This document shows, one piece after another, positions 11,424 to 14,026 of a stretch of DNA of 14,026 nucleotides. How positions within the stretch are numbered: position 1 is the stretch's first letter; each line of letters begins with the position of its first letter. The position numbers and the translations under genes were made by a program. Under the pieces are notes generated by a model. It made no database searches, was not told where the DNA came from, and was given only the letters and a program-made list of their open reading frames with translations. The stretch is from CG10-46-32 sp964606465 (lineage in GTDB: Bacteria; Patescibacteriota; Patescibacteriia; UBA2169), in assembly GCA_964606465.1 (NCBI GenBank), contig CAZSGI010000016.1:1-14026 (forward strand). Reading direction: 5' to 3'.

Positions 11424-11469
11424 GTCATTGCGAGCGAGCGGAAGCTCGCGTGGCAATCCCGTCAATGAC
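11424..11469. repeat. Palindromic dispersed-repeat-like element between the wHTH gene and scpA
   Basis: The 46-bp element begins GTCATTG and ends CAATGAC (perfect 7-bp ends). Inside are ATTGC/GCAAT and CGAGC-GGAA-GCTCG hairpins. The string CATTGCGAGCGAGCGGAAGC with later TGGCAATCCC matches a type of palindrome that is scattered in many bacterial genomes (from memory). It fills the whole intergenic gap, supplies the last codons and TGA stop of the wHTH gene, and ends 4 nt before scpA. Confidence 0.65.
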
Positions 11470-11773
11470 GCCCAGACTTCTTTAATGGCAGTGTTGCCTG
11501 TCTTGTCTTTCTGGCCTGGAACGCGGCTTTCTTGCCTGCCGGAGTGAGCCTGATTTTGGTGATGAAAAGCTTCTCGCGGGTCTTGGTGCCGGAGCCGACC
11601 AGCAAGCCCCGGTCAATCAAGCGCTCAATGCTCGCCGTGATAATCTGCTTGTAGTGCTCCCTTTGCGCTCTTGACGAACTCTTGTCCGGATTTTTGTCAA
11701 CCACGCTCCGGGAAATGGAACCTCCGCCCTCCACACACGCTTCTAGAATGAATTGCTGGAGTTTGGAAAGCAT
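11462..11773 (-). CDS. Small winged-helix-like protein
   Basis: The 103-residue protein looks like a compact winged helix. Helices 1-2 are MLSKLQQFILEACVEGGG, SISRSVV leads into the centre, and the recognition region is YKQIITASIERLIDRGLLVG. The wing TREKLFITKIRLTPAGKKAA and a basic tail ending in LPLKKSGRH follow. The LERLI-D-GLL-G and LT-x-x-G-x-x-A pattern recalls a small protein recurring in Parcubacteria genomes, but no named function is known to me. It begins 11 nt after the aspS stop and probably shares its transcript. Its stop codon is provided by the palindromic repeat at 11424-11469, so the last residues may be an addition to an older, different end. Confidence 0.7.
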   Translation of the reverse strand: MLSKLQQFILEACVEGGGSISRSVVDKNPDKSSSRAQREHYKQIITASIERLIDRGLLVGSGTKTREKLFITKIRLTPAGKKAAFQARKTRQATLPLKKSGRH

Positions 11774-11784
11774 ACCATTTCACG

Positions 11785-13551
11785 CTACTCTTCTTTCACC
11801 ACTTTAATGTGCGCCTCCGCAAGCTGCTTCGGCTCAACGCGTGACGGCGCACCCATCATCCTGTCTTCTGAACGCTGGTTCTTGGGGAACGGAATCACCT
11901 CGCGGATGTTCGGCTCGTCCTGGAGAAGCATGACAATGCGGTCCAAGCCGGGGGCAATGCCGCCGTGCGGAGGCGCGCCAAAATCAAACGCGCGCAGCAG
12001 GTGCGAAAATTCCTTTGTGCGCTCCTCGCTGAATCCAATCAAATCAAAAATCTTCTGCTGAACCTCGGCGTCATGGATCCTGATTGAGCCCCCGCCGACC
12101 TCGTAGCCGTTCCACACCATGTCATACTGCCATGATTTGACCTGGTGCGGATCAGCATCCAAGCGTTTGATGTCCTCGGGCCGCGGGGCCGTGAACATGT
12201 GGTGCGAAGGCGCATAGTGACCATCCGCTTTTGCTTCCTCAAACAGCGGAAAATCAATGATGAACGCTGCCGCGAGTACCTTCTGGTCAATGAGGTTGAG
12301 CCGGCGGCCAAGTTCAGTGCGAAGCTCGCCCAAAGACTCCCGGACCATCGTTTGCGGCCCTGCGCCGAAAAAAACAATATCTCCGGGCGCGGCACCCGTC
12401 TTTTTGACAATGCGCTTCGCGCGCGCTTCTCCCAAAAACTTGAGGATGGGAGATTTCAAGCCTTTTTCTTCAACCACAAGGTAGGCAAGCCCCTTGGCGC
12501 CGAATTCTTTTACGTACTCGGAAAGCTCGTCAATCTGGCTCCGTGAAAAGCTGGCAGCGCCGGTTGCCGCAATGGCCCGCACCACGCCTCCGTGTTTGAG
12601 CGCGTCATCAAACACCGAAAATCCGCTGTTGCGCACCTCATCCTCTAGCTCCACAATCTCAAGCCCGAACCGCAGGTCCGGCTTATCGGTTCCGTACGTG
12701 AGCATGACCTCGTCATACGAGAGCCTGGGCCACGGCTTGGCAAGCAGCTTCTTGTGCGGGTACAGCTTGGTGACGAGCGACGTGAACAGCTCTTCCGCGA
12801 GATTCAGAACGTCATCGCGCTCAACGAACGACATTTCTAGGTCAAGCTGGGTAAACTCCGCCTGCCGGTCTCCCCGGTGGTCTTCGTCCCGGAAGCATCG
12901 CGGTAGCTGGTAGTATTTATCCATGCCCGCTACCATCAAAAGCTGCTTGTACTGCTGCGGAGACTGCGGCAAGGCATAAAATTTTCCCGGCTGCACCCGC
13001 GAGGGTACGATAAAATCCCGCGCGCCTTCGGGCGTGGACTTGGTGAGTATGGGGGTCTCTATCTCAATGAAATCACGCTCATCCAGAAAATTCCTGATGA
13101 ACTTGGCGATGTTCGCGCGCGCAATAACATTGTTCTTCATGCGCTCCCCGCGCAAATCCAGGTACCGGTACTGGAGGCGCACGTCCTCGTTGACCTCTTC
13201 GTCGGTGTTAATCTCAAACGGCGGAGTCTTTGATTTGTGCAACACCTCAATCCCGTTGCCGTCCACCTCAACCTCGCCGGTAGCAAGTTTTTTGTTGACC
13301 ATGCCTTTTGGCCTGCCTCTGACCGTGCCGGTAACCTGAACCACGTACTCTGGACGCACGCTGTCCGCTGTTTTCCAGGCAGTTTTGGAACGCTTGGGGT
13401 CAAACGCCACTTGCGTGAGGCCGTACCTATCGCGGAGGTCAATGAAAATAACGCCCCCGTGGTCGCGCCGCGCATTCACCCAGCCCGCGAGCTTGACCTC
13501 CTTTCCTTTGTCTTTTGCGCGGAGTTCTCCGCACGTATGCGTCCGATACAT
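11785..13551 (-). CDS. aspS: Aspartyl-tRNA synthetase, bacterial type, probably non-discriminating
   Basis: The 588-residue class II enzyme charges tRNA with Asp. The N-terminal OB fold (about 1-105) includes WVNARRDHGGVIFIDLRDR. Motif 1 is near 155-170 (FLDERDFIEIETPIL). Motif 2 is at about 218-240 (PRCFRDEDHRGDRQAEFTQL). The bacterial GAD insertion occupies the middle, and motif 3 GGIAPGLDRIVMLL is at 530-543. Length is normal for bacterial AspRS. Residues 31 and 83 are His and Gly, the pair found in the non-discriminating enzyme of Pseudomonas aeruginosa; E. coli has Leu and Lys. It would then also make Asp-tRNA(Asn), needing GatCAB (not in this window). The start follows the -10 TATTGT by six nt, so the mRNA is probably leaderless. 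It heads the cluster reaching to 7554. Confidence 0.96.
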   Translation of the reverse strand: MYRTHTCGELRAKDKGKEVKLAGWVNARRDHGGVIFIDLRDRYGLTQVAFDPKRSKTAWKTADSVRPEYVVQVTGTVRGRPKGMVNKKLATGEVEVDGNGIEVLHKSKTPPFEINTDEEVNEDVRLQYRYLDLRGERMKNNVIARANIAKFIRNFLDERDFIEIETPILTKSTPEGARDFIVPSRVQPGKFYALPQSPQQYKQLLMVAGMDKYYQLPRCFRDEDHRGDRQAEFTQLDLEMSFVERDDVLNLAEELFTSLVTKLYPHKKLLAKPWPRLSYDEVMLTYGTDKPDLRFGLEIVELEDEVRNSGFSVFDDALKHGGVVRAIAATGAASFSRSQIDELSEYVKEFGAKGLAYLVVEEKGLKSPILKFLGEARAKRIVKKTGAAPGDIVFFGAGPQTMVRESLGELRTELGRRLNLIDQKVLAAAFIIDFPLFEEAKADGHYAPSHHMFTAPRPEDIKRLDADPHQVKSWQYDMVWNGYEVGGGSIRIHDAEVQQKIFDLIGFSEERTKEFSHLLRAFDFGAPPHGGIAPGLDRIVMLLQDEPNIREVIPFPKNQRSEDRMMGAPSRVEPKQLAEAHIKVVKEE

Positions 13552-13557
13552 ACGAAT

Positions 13558-13586
13558 ACAATACCAATTTTAGGGAAAAATTGCAA
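13558..13586 (-). promoter_or_regulatory. Promoter of aspS and the downstream cluster
   Basis: TTGCAA (13581-13586), a 17-bp spacer ending in TGG and TATTGT (13558-13563) on the minus strand. Only ATTCGT lies between the -10 and the ATG, so the transcript should start at or within a base or two of the start codon. Confidence 0.7.
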
Positions 13587-13588
13587 TA

Positions 13589-13612
13589 CAAAAAACCGCC
13601 TTAATGGGGCAG
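13589..13612 (-). terminator. Intrinsic terminator of the coiled-coil gene
   Basis: On the minus strand CTGCC (13612-13608), a 7-nt loop and GGCGG (13600-13596) pair over 5 bp (one T-G), followed by TTTTTTG. It sits just upstream of the aspS -35. Confidence 0.55.
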
Positions 13613-13646
13613 ATGGGGGGTATGCGAATATCAAACTGGCGCGTTG

Positions 13647-14006
13647 TTAGGCGCTTGCGTAGGCTTCCAGCCTCTTGATTCTCCGTTCATGGTCCAGAGT
13701 GGTATCAGCAATATCTTTATGGTTTCCGCTGTGGCTGCTCTGTTCCTCACGCATGGCTTTAAGCTCATGCGCCACTTTATCGTTGCTCGTTAAAACCTGG
13801 TCCTTCATCCCGGTAAACTCATCTTTCATGCCATCCATTTTCCTCTCTAATTCAAATTGCGTCTTTAAAACCACATCTTTTAACGACGTAAGCTCCTTTT
13901 TTGTGGCAACAGTTTCAACAATAAAATCACCGAGCTCATCCTTAAACTCAATCAAATCCTTGACTTTCACGGGGCGCTCCAAATCTTCTTTTGTTGGTTT
14001 GAACAT
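13647..14006 (-). CDS. Small coiled-coil protein of unknown function
   Basis: The 119-residue product is almost wholly charged and helical. It begins MFKPTKEDLERPVKVKDLIE, then has heptad-like stretches such as TKKELTSLKDVVLKTQFELE and MDGMKDEFTGMKDQVL, and ends with DHERRIKRLEAYASA. There is no membrane segment or catalytic motif. Small coiled-coil proteins with a similar final HE-RI-LE helix are frequent in Patescibacteria, but their role is not known to me. The start at 14006 has AGAGAGG only 2 nt upstream, an unusually short spacing; the true start could be a later codon. The promoter is outside the window. A terminator follows at 13589-13612. Confidence 0.68.
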   Translation of the reverse strand: MFKPTKEDLERPVKVKDLIEFKDELGDFIVETVATKKELTSLKDVVLKTQFELERKMDGMKDEFTGMKDQVLTSNDKVAHELKAMREEQSSHSGNHKDIADTTLDHERRIKRLEAYASA

Positions 14007-14026
14007 AGCCTCTCTTTTTACTGCGA

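Noticed and set aside
1..14026. CRISPR array, IS element or prophage
   Set aside because: No regularly spaced direct repeats, transposase, integrase or phage structural gene was seen. The mobile features are limited to the intron, the endonuclease and palindromic repeats.
1..14026. Alternative genetic code with TGA as glycine
   Set aside because: Several genes end cleanly at TGA (lipoprotein, tpiA, wHTH protein) next to downstream features, and no conserved gene needs TGA read-through.

Overview
The window looks like chromosomal DNA of a Candidate Phyla Radiation (Patescibacteria) bacterium, most likely a Parcubacteria-type lineage. This is inferred from gene content and style: minimal compact genes, a short 6-phosphogluconate dehydrogenase, a membrane-anchored TPR protein, small wHTH and coiled-coil proteins of kinds that recur in that group, and an intron inside a tRNA gene. 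TGA, TAG and TAA all behave as stops, so the code is standard. Nearly every gene is on the minus strand; only ndh is on the plus strand.

Layout from left to right. 1-281: 5' end of a DEAD-box RNA helicase gene with a structured leader and a good promoter. 287-905: an rpmG / small lipoprotein / tRNA-Trp unit. 987-2330: a secreted protein with a thrombospondin type 3 (calcium-binding) segment. 2366-2485: tRNA-Thr(UGU) with its own promoter. 2501-4695: divergent gnd and ndh, whose promoters form one inverted repeat. 4698-5177: a 71-residue orphan gene whose leader appears to hold a 17-codon leader peptide and a three-segment terminator/antiterminator. 5231-5474: two palindromes and tRNA-Tyr. 5476-6511: nth (endonuclease III with an altered iron-sulphur motif) and a DUF378 membrane protein. 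6570-7526: tRNA-Thr(GGU) interrupted by a 241-nt group I intron after U36, with a free-standing LAGLIDADG-type homing endonuclease gene directly upstream that overlaps the tRNA 5' end. 7554-13586: a long co-directional cluster aspS - wHTH - scpA - scpB - D-Ala-D-Ala carboxypeptidase - tpiA - TPR protein. 13589-14006: a small coiled-coil protein and its terminator.

How the parts work together. The aspS-to-TPR cluster packs translation, chromosome segregation (ScpAB), wall maturation and glycolysis into tightly coupled genes, with 1-nt gaps and a 14-nt overlap. The gnd/ndh pair links the NADPH-producing oxidative pentose phosphate step to NADH re-oxidation. AspRS carries His31 and Gly83, the pair associated with non-discriminating enzymes, so Asn-tRNA is probably made through Asp-tRNA(Asn) and GatCAB.

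The most interesting signals are: (1) the intron-bearing tRNA-Thr with its adjacent homing endonuclease; (2) the putative leader-peptide attenuator in front of an unknown small gene; and (3) a recurring promoter form, TGGTATNNT placed 6-8 nt before ATG, which implies leaderless mRNAs for several genes. All coordinates and base pairings were read by eye; no search or folding program was run.
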